Positions 7,999-16,247 are shown, counted from the stretch's first letter. The stretch is 40,214 nt of DNA from Flavobacterium tibetense (GCF_003293845.1 NZ_QLST01000020.1:1-40214); one strand, 5' to 3'. A program made the numbers and translations. Notes: generated by a model from the sequence alone, not told the origin.

Positions 7999-9687
7999 TT
8001 ATCGAATGTCTTTTAATCTCAGTTGTAGCGATACCGTTCCGTTGAATTCATTTTCATCTAAGCAATAAACCGCTTCGAAAGGCTTTTGATTAGTAATCAA
8101 ATCCAATTTATTGCCCAATCCAAATCCGATAGCACCAAAACTTTCCGAATTTTCTTGTTTAATAAACGCTTTCAAATGTTCTTCTTCGGTTCCAATGGCT
8201 TTTGCATAGCCAGAATCTTTTAGATTTTTAGAGTAGAAAACCGGTGTCATATTTTCAGGTCCGAATGGTTCAAATTGCTTCAACAAACGTATTAATTTGG
8301 GATTGATTTCTGTCAATTCGATTTCAGCGTCATAAGAAATTTCAGGCGTCAACAAATCGGGATGAATAGTATCTTGGACGACTTTTTCGAAGGCACTTTT
8401 GAAGTTTTCGTAGTTTTCTTCCAAAAGCGTCATTCCAGCGGCATACATGTGTCCGCCGAATTGTTCCAAATGTTCGGCACACGCTTCCAAAGCATTATAC
8501 ACATCAAAATCTTTCACAGAACGCGCCGAAGCTGCCAATTTTTCACCACTTTTTGTAAAAACTATCGTCGGACGATAATAGTTTTCTACCAATCTTGAAG
8601 CTACGATTCCGATAACGCCTTTGTGCCAATTTTCTTGGTAAACGACTGTTGAAAATCGGTTTTGTTCGTTGTTTGCTTCGATTTGAAGTAAGGCTTCTTG
8701 TGTGATTTTTTTGTCTAATTCTTTTCTGTCGGAATTATGTTGCTCGATTTCTGAGGCAAATTGCTCGGCTTGGTCTAAATCGTATTCGGTTAATAACGCA
8801 ACCGCTTCGTTTCCGTGTTTGATTCTTCCTGCTGCATTGATTCTTGGTGCAACGATGAAAACGACATCGGTAATCGTCAAGACTTTTTTCTTTACGTTTT
8901 GAATCAAAGCTTTTATTCCTGGTCGTGGATTCGAATTAATAACCTCCAAACCAAATTTAGCCAATACTCTATTCTCGCCAGTAATTGGAACGATATCAGC
9001 TGCAATTGCTGTCGCTACTAAATCCAAATACAGTACTAAATCATCAATTGTTTGGTTTCTATTTTCGGCTAAAGCTTGAATCAATTTAAATCCGACACCA
9101 CAACCGCATAATTCATCATATGGATACGAACAATCGTCGCGTTTTGGATCTAAAACCGCAACGGCATCGGGTAAAATAGCACCTGGTCGATGATGGTCGC
9201 AAATAATAAAATCGATGTTTTTTGCTTTGGCATAATTGACATGATCAATCGATTTGATACCACAATCCAAAGCTATAATTAAGGAAATAGCGTTGTCTTC
9301 GGCATAGTCAATTCCCATATAGGAAATGCCATAACCTTCTGCATATCTATCGGGAATATACGTGGCAACATTGGGATAAAAACTACGTAAATAACTCGAA
9401 ACTAAGGAAACAGCGGTTGTTCCATCGACATCGTAATCACCGAAAATCAGAATATTTTCGTTGTTAGCAATAGCGGTTTCAATTCGAGTTACGGCTTTGT
9501 CCATATCTTTCATCAGATACGGATTGTGCAAATCAGCTAAAGTGGGACGGAAAAACGTTTTGGCTTGTTCGAAGGTTTCAATACCTCGTTGAACTAAAAG
9601 TGTCGCAATAATTTCATCGACTTGAAGTGCTTGCTGAATGGCTTGTACTTTTTCTGGATTTGGCTTAGATTTTGGATTCCAACGCAT
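7999..9687 (-). CDS. recJ: Single-stranded-DNA-specific exonuclease RecJ
   Basis: This 562-aa DHH-family phosphoesterase is full length for the family. The DHH domain shows 'IFGDYDVDGTTA' (about residue 80), 'IALDCG' and 'ICDHHRPG' (about 165), followed by 'RINAAGRI'. The DHHA1 domain has 'HKGVIGIVASRL' and 'GGHMYAAGM', and a C-terminal OB-like region ends in 'LRLKDIR'. RecJ degrades single-stranded DNA 5' to 3' in recombination and mismatch or base-excision repair, using divalent metals bound by the Asp/His motifs. The start 'MRWNPKSKP' matches the usual N-terminus. A promoter -7 element (TACCTTTG) lies about 60 nt upstream, so it is likely transcribed by itself despite the osmC-like gene ahead of it on the same strand. 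Confidence 0.95.
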   Translation of the reverse strand: MRWNPKSKPNPEKVQAIQQALQVDEIIATLLVQRGIETFEQAKTFFRPTLADLHNPYLMKDMDKAVTRIETAIANNENILIFGDYDVDGTTAVSLVSSYLRSFYPNVATYIPDRYAEGYGISYMGIDYAEDNAISLIIALDCGIKSIDHVNYAKAKNIDFIICDHHRPGAILPDAVAVLDPKRDDCSYPYDELCGCGVGFKLIQALAENRNQTIDDLVLYLDLVATAIAADIVPITGENRVLAKFGLEVINSNPRPGIKALIQNVKKKVLTITDVVFIVAPRINAAGRIKHGNEAVALLTEYDLDQAEQFASEIEQHNSDRKELDKKITQEALLQIEANNEQNRFSTVVYQENWHKGVIGIVASRLVENYYRPTIVFTKSGEKLAASARSVKDFDVYNALEACAEHLEQFGGHMYAAGMTLLEENYENFKSAFEKVVQDTIHPDLLTPEISYDAEIELTEINPKLIRLLKQFEPFGPENMTPVFYSKNLKDSGYAKAIGTEEEHLKAFIKQENSESFGAIGFGLGNKLDLITNQKPFEAVYCLDENEFNGTVSLQLRLKDIR

Positions 9688-9745
9688 AGTTTAATTACGA
9701 ATTAAAAATTATGAATTATTTATTTTGGCTTATATACTTGAATGA

Positions 9746-9753
9746 CAAAGGTA
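9746..9753 (-). promoter_or_regulatory. Candidate -7 promoter element for recJ
   Basis: CAAAGGTA on the plus strand reads TACCTTTG on the minus strand, a full match to the Bacteroidota TAnnTTTG -7 element. It predicts a transcript start near 9739, about 50 nt before the recJ ATG. No TTG is seen at the expected -33 distance. Confidence 0.45.
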
Positions 9754-9788
9754 TAAATATTTTTGAATTTACTTAATGAAAAAAATTA

Positions 9789-9908
9789 ACCACATAGAAA
9801 CATAGGTTGATTCTTATCAAAATAGTCGTTACACTTTTTATAGATTAGATAGGCTTTGTGTATTCAGCATGAACTAAAATTAACTTTTTATCTATGTTTC
9901 TATGTGGT
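9789..9908. repeat. 120-bp intergenic element with 17-bp perfect inverted-repeat ends (copy 1)
   Basis: Arms ACCACATAGAAACATAG (9789-9805) and CTATGTTTCTATGTGGT (9892-9908) are perfectly complementary and enclose 86 bp. A near copy of the arms, 86-87 bp apart again, occurs at 11370-11490. The inner sequences do not look alike. It fills the 235-bp gap between recJ and the osmC-like gene and may act as terminator, a small structured RNA, or a short mobile repeat. Confidence 0.7.
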
Positions 9909-9922
9909 AAAACCTTTGTAAA

Positions 9923-10348
9923 TTATATTTTATGATAAAAAATTTCCACCTCAACTTTTGCAAACTGACGGAACATTTCCATCACACCACAATATTTTTC
10001 TACAGATAAATTCACGGCTTTTTCTAATTTTTTCTCGTCTAAATTATCTCCGTAAAAATGGTAATCTACTTTTACTGTGTGATAGGTTTTTGGATGCTCT
10101 TCGGTTAATTCACCTGAAGTTTCAATTTTAAAATCGGTTACTTCTAACTTCATTTTTTCCATTAATGAAGCAACGTCTAAACCAGTACAGCCCGCTAACG
10201 CCGACAACATCAACGCTTTTGGACGCAAGCCTTTTCCTTCGCCACCGTTTTCAGGACCAGCATCAATTGAAAAGACATCACCACTTGGGTTAGTGGATTC
10301 AAATTGCATGTTACCTTTCCATGTGGTGGTTATGTTGTGTGTTTCCAT
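9923..10348 (-). CDS. OsmC/Ohr family protein
   Basis: This 141-aa protein uses the start at 10348 ('METHNITTTWKGNM'); a longer frame to 10384 would add 12 unrelated residues overlapping the upstream gene. It has the OsmC fold signature: an N-terminal beta part, then 'LSALAGCTGLDVASLMEKM' with the first redox Cys, and 'SVEKYCGVMEMF' with the second. Family members reduce organic hydroperoxides, or in the YhfA-type subgroup have no assigned substrate. The spacing and the 'GGEGKGLRPKALML' segment look closer to the general OsmC/YhfA group than to Ohr. It lies 11 nt after the small membrane protein gene, in line with rsmI, so it is probably cotranscribed with them. Confidence 0.87.
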   Translation of the reverse strand: METHNITTTWKGNMQFESTNPSGDVFSIDAGPENGGEGKGLRPKALMLSALAGCTGLDVASLMEKMKLEVTDFKIETSGELTEEHPKTYHTVKVDYHFYGDNLDEKKLEKAVNLSVEKYCGVMEMFRQFAKVEVEIFYHKI

Positions 10349-10359
10349 AGTTTTTAATA

Positions 10360-10653
10360 TTATACCGTTGAACAAATTTTGCAATTAATACTAAATATCT
10401 TTGGTATCCATAACGCTACATTAAGAGCAAATAGCAATAATAGAAAACCATTTTTATTTTTCTTAAAAAAAATCAAGTATATAGAAAATGCAAAACTAAT
10501 TATAGCAACTAAAAGAGTTAATATCTCTAAATAATCTTCATTTGCGGAATGACTATTTGCGGAAATTTGAATATTAGGAATGAGTTCAAAATGAATAATA
10601 ATATTTGTCATAATAATGACAAAAAGAAACAATCCTATTTTCTTAAAACCCAT
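10360..10653 (-). CDS. Small membrane protein of unknown function
   Basis: I do not recognise this 97-aa protein. It has three hydrophobic segments: about residues 5-25, 44-62 and 70-86, with a polar stretch 'IQISANSHSANEDYLE' between the first two and a 'KKNKNG' turn between the last two. Two cysteines sit near the C-terminus (NCKICSTV). The ATG overlaps the rsmI stop by one base (TAATG), which supports it as a real gene that is translationally coupled to rsmI. It may be an accessory insertion into the rsmI-osmC pair, since neither neighbour needs such a partner. Confidence 0.7.
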   Translation of the reverse strand: MGFKKIGLFLFVIIMTNIIIHFELIPNIQISANSHSANEDYLEILTLLVAIISFAFSIYLIFFKKNKNGFLLLLFALNVALWIPKIFSINCKICSTV

Positions 10654-11336
10654 TATCCTTTCATCTTTATTAATCCCCCCACAACCACAACAATTTCACC
10701 TTTAGCCGGTTTCGCTTCAAAGTGTTTTAAAACTTCTTCGGCGGTTCCTCTTATGGTTTCTTCGTGTAATTTGGATAATTCTCGTGAAACAGAAACCGGT
10801 CTGTCGGCTCCGAAATACTGTACAAATTCGGCTAAAGTTTTGTTTAATTTGTGTGGCGAAACATAAAAAATCATGGTGCGATATTCTTCTTGTAAGGCTA
10901 AAAATCGGGTTTGTCTTCCTTTTTTATCGGGTAAAAATCCCTCGAATACAAATTTATCATTGGGCAAGCCACTATTCACCAAAGCAGGTACAAATGCTGT
11001 TGCTCCTGGCAAACATTCCACGGCAATTCCGTTTTCTACACAAGCGCGCGTAAGCAAAAATCCTGGATCAGAAATGGCTGGAGTTCCTGCATCACTGATT
11101 AACGCAATGGTTTCGCCGGCTTGTAATCGCTTCACCAAATTTTCAACGGTTTTGTGTTCGTTGTGCATGTGATGGCTGTGCATGTGCGTTGCAATTTCGA
11201 AGTGTTTTAGCAATTTTCCGCTGGTTCGCGTGTCTTCTGCTAAAATTAAATCGACTTCTTTCAGTACTTTAATGGCACGAAAAGTCATGTCTTCTAAATT
11301 GCCTATTGGCGTTGGAACGATATATAATTTACTCAT
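10653..11336 (-). CDS. rsmI: 16S rRNA (cytidine(1402)-2'-O)-methyltransferase RsmI
   Basis: This 227-aa tetrapyrrole-methylase-fold protein shows the RsmI signature 'LYIVPTPIGNLEDMTFRA' at the start, 'ILAEDTRTSGKLL', 'ALISDAGTPAISDPG' and 'ECLPGATAFVPAL', then 'EGFLPDKKGRQ'. RsmI 2'-O-methylates C1402 of 16S rRNA in the decoding centre using S-adenosylmethionine. It is shorter than the E. coli enzyme because the C-terminal extension is missing, which is common in Bacteroidota. The stop overlaps the start of the small membrane protein gene. It is separated from the acidic-protein gene on the same strand by 236 bp containing the second inverted-repeat element. Confidence 0.94.
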   Translation of the reverse strand: MSKLYIVPTPIGNLEDMTFRAIKVLKEVDLILAEDTRTSGKLLKHFEIATHMHSHHMHNEHKTVENLVKRLQAGETIALISDAGTPAISDPGFLLTRACVENGIAVECLPGATAFVPALVNSGLPNDKFVFEGFLPDKKGRQTRFLALQEEYRTMIFYVSPHKLNKTLAEFVQYFGADRPVSVSRELSKLHEETIRGTAEEVLKHFEAKPAKGEIVVVVGGLIKMKG

Positions 11337-11369
11337 TTATAAACGATTTGAATAAAAAAAAGAATTTTT

Positions 11370-11490
11370 ACCACATAGACACATAGCAAAACTTAAATTT
11401 TAAAAGAATTATATAGAAAATAGATTTCTACACATTAGCTATACGTGCTAAACAAAACTCAAACAAGAAAAACCTATGTTTCTATGTGGT
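11370..11490. repeat. 121-bp intergenic element with 17-bp inverted-repeat ends (copy 2)
   Basis: Arms ACCACATAGACACATAG (11370-11386) and CTATGTTTCTATGTGGT (11474-11490) pair with one mismatch and enclose 87 bp. The right arm is identical to that of the element at 9789-9908. Directly after it, at about 11499-11530, is a run with 'AATTTCACGAATTAGCACGAAT', a direct repeat of ACGAAT-type words. No coding frame is seen in this gap. Confidence 0.7.
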
Positions 11491-11572
11491 TAAACTAAAA
11501 ACTCGAATTTCACGAATTAGCACGAATCACCAAAAAGAGTCTGAGACTGAAAACTGTAACTGCAACTGAAAA

Positions 11573-12562
11573 CTAATTAAACTTCTTCTCCACAATCTCT
11601 AGAAAACGCGCTTCGTATTCTTCTTTTCCGTTCCAGTTGTCGTAGTCTGGTTTCACGAAATCTTCTATAAAACCTTTAGCTTCTTCAAATGTATCAAAGG
11701 TATTTAATTGCGATAACACACGGTTAAAATCATCTGGACTTCCACCAAATAAGCGTTTTTCGAAAGCAATTCTATCGTTCAAACCGATGTTGATTCCTTT
11801 GTTCAATCGGTCATTTAATGACATCGATTTTGGCTCTTCTTGAAAAGTGGTTGTTTTTGTTGCTTGAATAGTTTCTGTTCTTTCAATTTTAACTTCTTCT
11901 ACAACAGTTTTTGTTTCAAAAACAGGTTCTTCTGCTTCTTCTATTGCTTCAAAAGTAAGATCTGCAACTTTTTCCACTTCCGCAGGAACATCTTCTACTT
12001 TTACAAATTCAGGTTCTTTGAAATCGGCACCAAAAACATCTTCAAAAGATATTTGTTGCGGTTGAACAGTTTCTTTAACTGGAACTTCTTCAATCACTTC
12101 TTCCACAGTTTCTTCAACAACTACATTTGTTTCCTCTTGAACTTCTTCTTGAATTTCCTCTCCAAATTGAACTTGCTCTTGTTCTTGAAATTGAACTTGC
12201 TCTTGATCTTGTAAAGCTTCTTCTTGAACCCCAATTTCCTCTTCCAAATCCGTTTCTTCCGAAATCACTTCCTTAACTTCTTCTTCAACTGTTTCGGCAA
12301 TTACTTCAGCTGAAATTTGAACAGCAACTTCTTCCTGCAAAGGCGTTTCATTGGAAGTAAAAACAGCTAATTTTTCTTCAAAATCAGTTGCAGAAATTTC
12401 TTTTTCAACCACTTCAATGTTTTCTTCATAAAAGCGCAAAACAGTCAATTGTTCGTACAATTTCTTCGCTTCTTCTTGTAATTGACGGGTTTCAGAACGA
12501 TTTTTTAATTTCAATACACGGTGTGCAATGCTAATTAATTCGGCTTCTAACTTTTTCTTCAT
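11573..12562 (-). CDS. Acidic Glu/Val/Gln-rich protein of unknown function
   Basis: I do not recognise a named family for this 329-aa protein. Residues 1-60 are a charged helical, probably coiled-coil, segment ('EAELISIAHRVLKLKNRSETRQLQEEAKKLYEQL' region). Residues about 65-245 are low-complexity and very acidic, built from Glu, Val and Gln repeats, including a duplicated 8-residue unit (QEQ-VQF). Residues about 250-329 are a compact conserved-looking domain with 'SLNDRLNKG', 'GLNDRIAFEKRLFGG', 'FEEAKGFIEDFVKPDYDNW' and 'ARFLEIVEKKF'. There is no signal peptide or membrane segment, so it is probably cytoplasmic. It is divergent from tdk across 101 bp, where promoter-like elements for both directions overlap. 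Confidence 0.8.
   Translation of the reverse strand: MKKKLEAELISIAHRVLKLKNRSETRQLQEEAKKLYEQLTVLRFYEENIEVVEKEISATDFEEKLAVFTSNETPLQEEVAVQISAEVIAETVEEEVKEVISEETDLEEEIGVQEEALQDQEQVQFQEQEQVQFGEEIQEEVQEETNVVVEETVEEVIEEVPVKETVQPQQISFEDVFGADFKEPEFVKVEDVPAEVEKVADLTFEAIEEAEEPVFETKTVVEEVKIERTETIQATKTTTFQEEPKSMSLNDRLNKGINIGLNDRIAFEKRLFGGSPDDFNRVLSQLNTFDTFEEAKGFIEDFVKPDYDNWNGKEEYEARFLEIVEKKFN
12164..12211 (-). repeat. 24-bp tandem duplication inside the acidic protein gene
   Basis: The word AAATTGAACTTGCTCTTG plus TTCTTG or ATCTTG occurs twice back to back (12164-12187 and 12188-12211) with one base difference. It encodes a duplicated Gln/Glu-Val-Gln-Phe unit and is a likely site of repeat-number change. 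Confidence 0.8.
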
Positions 12563-12603
12563 AACTTTATAGAATAGAATGGAATATATAGTTGGTTTTT
12601 TAA

Positions 12604-12628
12604 TAAATTTGTTTCGCTTACAAAAGTA
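12604..12628. promoter_or_regulatory. Overlapping divergent promoter elements for tdk and the acidic protein
   Basis: TAAATTTG at 12604-12611 on the plus strand and TACTTTTG on the minus strand (12628-12621) both match TAnnTTTG. They face each other with only 9 bp between, so the predicted start regions overlap. Neither has a clear TTG at -33. Confidence 0.4.
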
Positions 12629-12663
12629 AAAGAAAAAAATAGTAATCGAACGAAATATACAAA

Positions 12664-13257
12664 ATGTTTCTTGAAAATCCCGTAAATCAACACGAACAAT
12701 TTGGCTGGATAGAAGTCATTTGTGGCTCCATGTTTTCTGGCAAGACCGAAGAACTCATTCGCAGGCTGAAACGCGCCCAATTTGCTAAGCAAAAAGTAGA
12801 AATTTTCAAACCGGCTGTCGACACGCGTTATCATGACGAAATGGTGGTTTCGCACGATGCCAATGAAATTCGTTCTACGCCAGTTCCTGTTGCCGAAAAT
12901 ATTAGAATTTTAGCTCAAGGTTGCGATGTGGTGGGAATTGATGAAGCCCAATTTTTCGACGATGAAATTGTTGCCGTTTGTAATGATTTGGCTAACCAAG
13001 GAATCCGCGTAATTGTTGCGGGTTTGGATATGGATTTTAAAGGAAATCCTTTCGGACCAATGCCTGCTTTAATGGCAACAGCTGAATATGTAACCAAAGT
13101 GCATGCGGTTTGTACAAGAACTGGAAACCTAGCCAATTACAGTTTCAGAAAATCTAGTGATGAAAAATTAGTCATGCTAGGCGAAACGGAAGAATACGAA
13201 CCTTTGAGTCGTGCCGCTTATTACCGAGCTTTACGAGAAAATAAAGAAGAAAAATAA
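12664..13257 (+). CDS. tdk: Thymidine kinase (type II)
   Basis: This 197-aa enzyme phosphorylates thymidine to dTMP with ATP in the salvage pathway. The P-loop 'GSMFSGKT' spans residues 21-28, the catalytic Glu94 is in 'DEAQFF', and the lasso/substrate region near the C-terminus reads '[29 protein letters not shown]'. Standard type II enzymes carry a structural zinc held by four cysteines around that lasso. Here only one Cys (AVCTRTGN) remains in this part, so the zinc site appears lost. As far as I recall this is usual in Flavobacteriia. The gene ends 3 nt before murF-alr, so the two are probably cotranscribed. Confidence 0.94.
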   Translation: MFLENPVNQHEQFGWIEVICGSMFSGKTEELIRRLKRAQFAKQKVEIFKPAVDTRYHDEMVVSHDANEIRSTPVPVAENIRILAQGCDVVGIDEAQFFDDEIVAVCNDLANQGIRVIVAGLDMDFKGNPFGPMPALMATAEYVTKVHAVCTRTGNLANYSFRKSSDEKLVMLGETEEYEPLSRAAYYRALRENKEEK

Positions 13258-13260
13258 ACA

Positions 13261-15702
13261 TTGAATTTCAATTTACAACATAGCATTAAGGCTTGTCAAG
13301 GCGAATTTATTGGGAATTCTACTGATTTTTTGGTAGAACATATTTCCATTGATAGTCGGTCGATGCAAAACGGAACAAATACGTTATTTTTTGCGTTGAA
13401 AGGACAAAATCACGATGCGCATCATTACATTGAAGAACTGATTTCGAAAGGCGTTCGGTATTTTGTAGTGGAATTTATTCCTGAAAATTGTCAAGGAAAA
13501 GCCAATTTTATTTTGGTAAAAAACACCACGAAAGCCTTACAAGAAACCGCTAAATATTACCGAAGTTTATTTCAATTTCCCGTCATTGGTATTACTGGAA
13601 GTAACGGAAAAACCATCGTAAAAGAATGGTTGAATTTCTTGTTAAGTCCTGACTATACGACTGTTCGAAGTCCAAAAAGTTTTAATTCGCAAGTAGGTGT
13701 GCCACTCTCTATTTTTGGAATTAATGAAAATCACAATTTAGGCATTTTTGAAGCTGGAATTTCCCAAAAAAACGAAATGCAAGCGTTAGCCGAAATTATC
13801 CAACCGAAAATTGGGGTTTTTACTAATTTAGGAAGCGCTCACGATGAAGGTTTTGCGAATTGGGAAGAAAAAATCGCTGAAAAATCGGCTTTATTCCAAA
13901 GTTGTGAAGTGGTTGTTTTAGAGAAAAATGAAGCCATTGAAACAGGAATTTTATGTTCCAAAATCACTTGGAGTCTAGAAGATAAAAATGCTACGATTTT
14001 CGCCGAAATAAAAAGTCAAAAAGAAGGTTTTAGCCAAATTCAAATTCACTACCAAAACGAAACTTTTACTATTGAAATTCCGTTTTTGGATACCATTTCA
14101 ATCAAAAACAGTTTGAGTTGTTTGGGCGTTTTGTTGTATTTGAATATGGAAATTGCTACGATTCAAGAGCGAATGAAAAATTTGTATCCGATTGAAATTC
14201 GTTTGCAAGCCAAAAAAGGAATCAACAATTGCGTTTTGATAGACGATTCGTATTCTTCGGATTATCAATCGCTCAAAATGGCGCTGGATTTCTTGGAACA
14301 ACAAAAAAATCACAGTAAAAAAACCATCATTTTATCTGATATTTTTCAAAGTGGTTTACCTGTTGCCACTTTATACCAAAAAGTCGCGGTTATTCTGCAA
14401 AACAATAAAATTGACCGAATTATCACGATTGGCGAAACCATTTCGCAACATTTGAAAGAATTGCCCAATGTGATTTCGTTTCCAAATGCTACAGATTTCT
14501 TGCAACAATTCAACACGCAATCGTTTCAAAACGAAGCCATTCTAATCAAAGGCGCTCGCAGTTTTAATTTTGATGAAATTGTGGTTTTATTGGAAGAGAA
14601 AAAGCACGAAACAGTTTTGGAAATCAATTTAGATGCGATTAGCCATAATTTGAATTTCTACAAATCGAAAGTGAATCCAACAACCAAAATTATGGTGATG
14701 GTGAAGGCATTTGGTTATGGTAACGGCGGATTTGAAATTGCGAAACTATTAGAACATCATAAAGTGGATTATTTAGGAGTAGCTTTTGCCGATGAAGGCA
14801 TCGAACTTCGAAAAGCTGGAATTACAACGCCAATTATGGTTTTGAATCCAGAAAATAGTAGTTTCCATGCGATGATTGCTTACGATTTAGAACCCGAAAT
14901 TTATTCGATTACCGGTTTGCAAGCCTTTTTGAAATTAGCCAAAGAACGCAATATTTCACATTATCCAATTCATATTAAATTAGATACTGGAATGCATCGA
15001 TTGGGTTTTGAACCACATTTGATGGATGAACTAAAAGGATTACTTAAAAACAATCCGTTTGTTCGAGTGAAAAGTATTTTTTCTCATTTGGCCGCCAGCG
15101 ATGATACTTCTTTCGATACTTTTACCAAAAATCAAATCGCACGTTTTGACGCTATGTATTCCGACTTGGTTTCCTCTATAAATTACCAACCCATTCGTCA
15201 CATTTTAAACACATCTGGCATTTTCAATTATCCCGAATACCAAATGGAAATGGTGCGATTAGGTATTGGATTATATGGCATTGGCAATTCAGAACAAGAA
15301 TTACAAGTTTTGGAAAATGTGAGCACATTAAAATCGGTGATTTCACAAATTAGAACTGTTTTACCAGAAGAAAGCATTGGTTATAGTAGAAAATTTATGG
15401 TGACCAAAAAAATGCAAGTTGCCACAATTCCAATTGGTTACGCTGATGGTATTCGAAGAGCTTGGGGCAACCAAAAAGGATTTGTAGTGATTAACAACCA
15501 AAAAGCAGCCATTTTAGGCAATATTTGCATGGATATGCTCATGGTTGATGTAACTCAAATCAACTGCAAACCCGGTGATGAAGTGATTATTTTTGGTTAT
15601 AGTCCAAAAGTAACAGAGATTGCGACTACTATTGGCACTATTCCTTATGAGGTTTTAACAGGAATTTCGCAACGGGTGAAAAGAATTTTTTATAAAAATT
15701 AA
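13261..15702 (+). CDS. murF-alr: Bifunctional MurF ligase - alanine racemase
   Basis: An 813-aa fusion of two peptidoglycan enzymes. Residues 1-445 are UDP-MurNAc-tripeptide--D-Ala-D-Ala ligase (MurF), with the ATP-binding 'GITGSNGKT' at 110-118, 'KSFNSQVGVPLSI' and 'LIDDSYSSDYQS'. Residues 449-813 are a PLP-dependent alanine racemase, with PLP Lys482 in 'VMVKAFGYGNGG', 'DTGMHRLGF', catalytic Tyr727 in 'IPIGYADG', and 'GNICMDMLMVDV'. The racemase supplies D-Ala, which after ligation to D-Ala-D-Ala is used by the MurF half, all in the cytoplasm. Both halves look complete and active. The fusion is a recognised arrangement in Bacteroidota. The frame opens with TTG at 13261, 3 nt after tdk; no ATG near the N-terminus fits. 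Confidence 0.95.
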   Translation: MNFNLQHSIKACQGEFIGNSTDFLVEHISIDSRSMQNGTNTLFFALKGQNHDAHHYIEELISKGVRYFVVEFIPENCQGKANFILVKNTTKALQETAKYYRSLFQFPVIGITGSNGKTIVKEWLNFLLSPDYTTVRSPKSFNSQVGVPLSIFGINENHNLGIFEAGISQKNEMQALAEIIQPKIGVFTNLGSAHDEGFANWEEKIAEKSALFQSCEVVVLEKNEAIETGILCSKITWSLEDKNATIFAEIKSQKEGFSQIQIHYQNETFTIEIPFLDTISIKNSLSCLGVLLYLNMEIATIQERMKNLYPIEIRLQAKKGINNCVLIDDSYSSDYQSLKMALDFLEQQKNHSKKTIILSDIFQSGLPVATLYQKVAVILQNNKIDRIITIGETISQHLKELPNVISFPNATDFLQQFNTQSFQNEAILIKGARSFNFDEIVVLLEEKKHETVLEINLDAISHNLNFYKSKVNPTTKIMVMVKAFGYGNGGFEIAKLLEHHKVDYLGVAFADEGIELRKAGITTPIMVLNPENSSFHAMIAYDLEPEIYSITGLQAFLKLAKERNISHYPIHIKLDTGMHRLGFEPHLMDELKGLLKNNPFVRVKSIFSHLAASDDTSFDTFTKNQIARFDAMYSDLVSSINYQPIRHILNTSGIFNYPEYQMEMVRLGIGLYGIGNSEQELQVLENVSTLKSVISQIRTVLPEESIGYSRKFMVTKKMQVATIPIGYADGIRRAWGNQKGFVVINNQKAAILGNICMDMLMVDVTQINCKPGDEVIIFGYSPKVTEIATTIGTIPYEVLTGISQRVKRIFYKN

Positions 15703-15766
15703 CATTTCATGTTTTTTTTGTAAATTCGTTAAAACAATAAAAACTAACTCTTAAAACTTATTTAGT

Positions 15767-16144
15767 ATGGGAATGATTTCAGAATTTAAAAATTTTATTG
15801 CGAAAGGTAATGCAATGGATTTGGCTGTTGGAGTAATTATTGGAGCTTCATTTGGCGCAATCGTAAACTCTCTGGTTTCGGATGTTATTACTCCAGCTTT
15901 GTTAAATCCCGCTTTAAAAGCAGCCCAAGTAGAAGATTTATCCGGATTAAAAACCGATGGTGGTATTTTATATGGTAAATTTTTAGCTGCTGTGATTAGC
16001 TTTTTAGTTATTGCTTTTGTTATTTTTTTAATGGTAAAAGGAATCAACAGCATGAAGAAAAAAGAAGAACCAGCTCCAGCGCCTCCAGCAGGACCAACTC
16101 AAGAAGAATTACTAGCTGAAATTAGAGATTTACTAAAAAAATAG
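15767..16144 (+). CDS. mscL: Large-conductance mechanosensitive channel MscL
   Basis: A 125-aa inner-membrane channel of near standard length. The N-terminal amphipathic helix 'ISEFKNFIAKGNAMDLAVGVIIGASFGAIVNSLVSDVITP' runs into TM1, a short periplasmic loop follows (about 45-70), TM2 is 'FLAAVISFLVIAFVIFLMVKGIN' (about 71-92), and the C-terminal cytoplasmic helix ends 'EELLAEIRDLLKK'. MscL opens under membrane tension to release solutes during osmotic downshock. It lies 64 nt after murF-alr and is followed by a strong terminator. Confidence 0.97.
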   Translation: MGMISEFKNFIAKGNAMDLAVGVIIGASFGAIVNSLVSDVITPALLNPALKAAQVEDLSGLKTDGGILYGKFLAAVISFLVIAFVIFLMVKGINSMKKKEEPAPAPPAGPTQEELLAEIRDLLKK

Positions 16145-16175
16145 TCAATACCGCTACATTATATATTCTAATTAA

Positions 16176-16201
16176 ACCCCGATTCGTCGGGGTGTTTTTT
16201 T
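16176..16201 (+). terminator. Strong terminator after mscL
   Basis: The stem ACCCCGA/TCGGGGT (16176-16182 with 16187-16193) has a TTCG loop and is followed by G and an eight-base T run. It ends the tdk/murF-alr/mscL transcript and insulates asd. Confidence 0.93.
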
Positions 16202-16247
16202 ACATAAATGTTACAGAATTGAAAAAATGTTATAATCCTTTTAATTC

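Noticed and set aside
8362..9021. Plus-strand frames over recJ
   Set aside because: Shadows of recJ, which has full DHH/DHHA1 motifs.
9688..9922. Possible small gene between recJ and the osmC-like gene
   Set aside because: No usable frame; the gap is filled by a promoter element and the 120-bp inverted repeat.
10549..11172. Plus-strand frames of 89 to 105 aa over rsmI
   Set aside because: Antisense to rsmI, whose motifs are well conserved; no promoter or family features.
11840..12214. 124-aa plus-strand frame rich in Phe, Asn and Cys
   Set aside because: It is the mirror of the Glu/Gln-rich coding strand of the acidic protein gene; no start signal and an unnatural composition.
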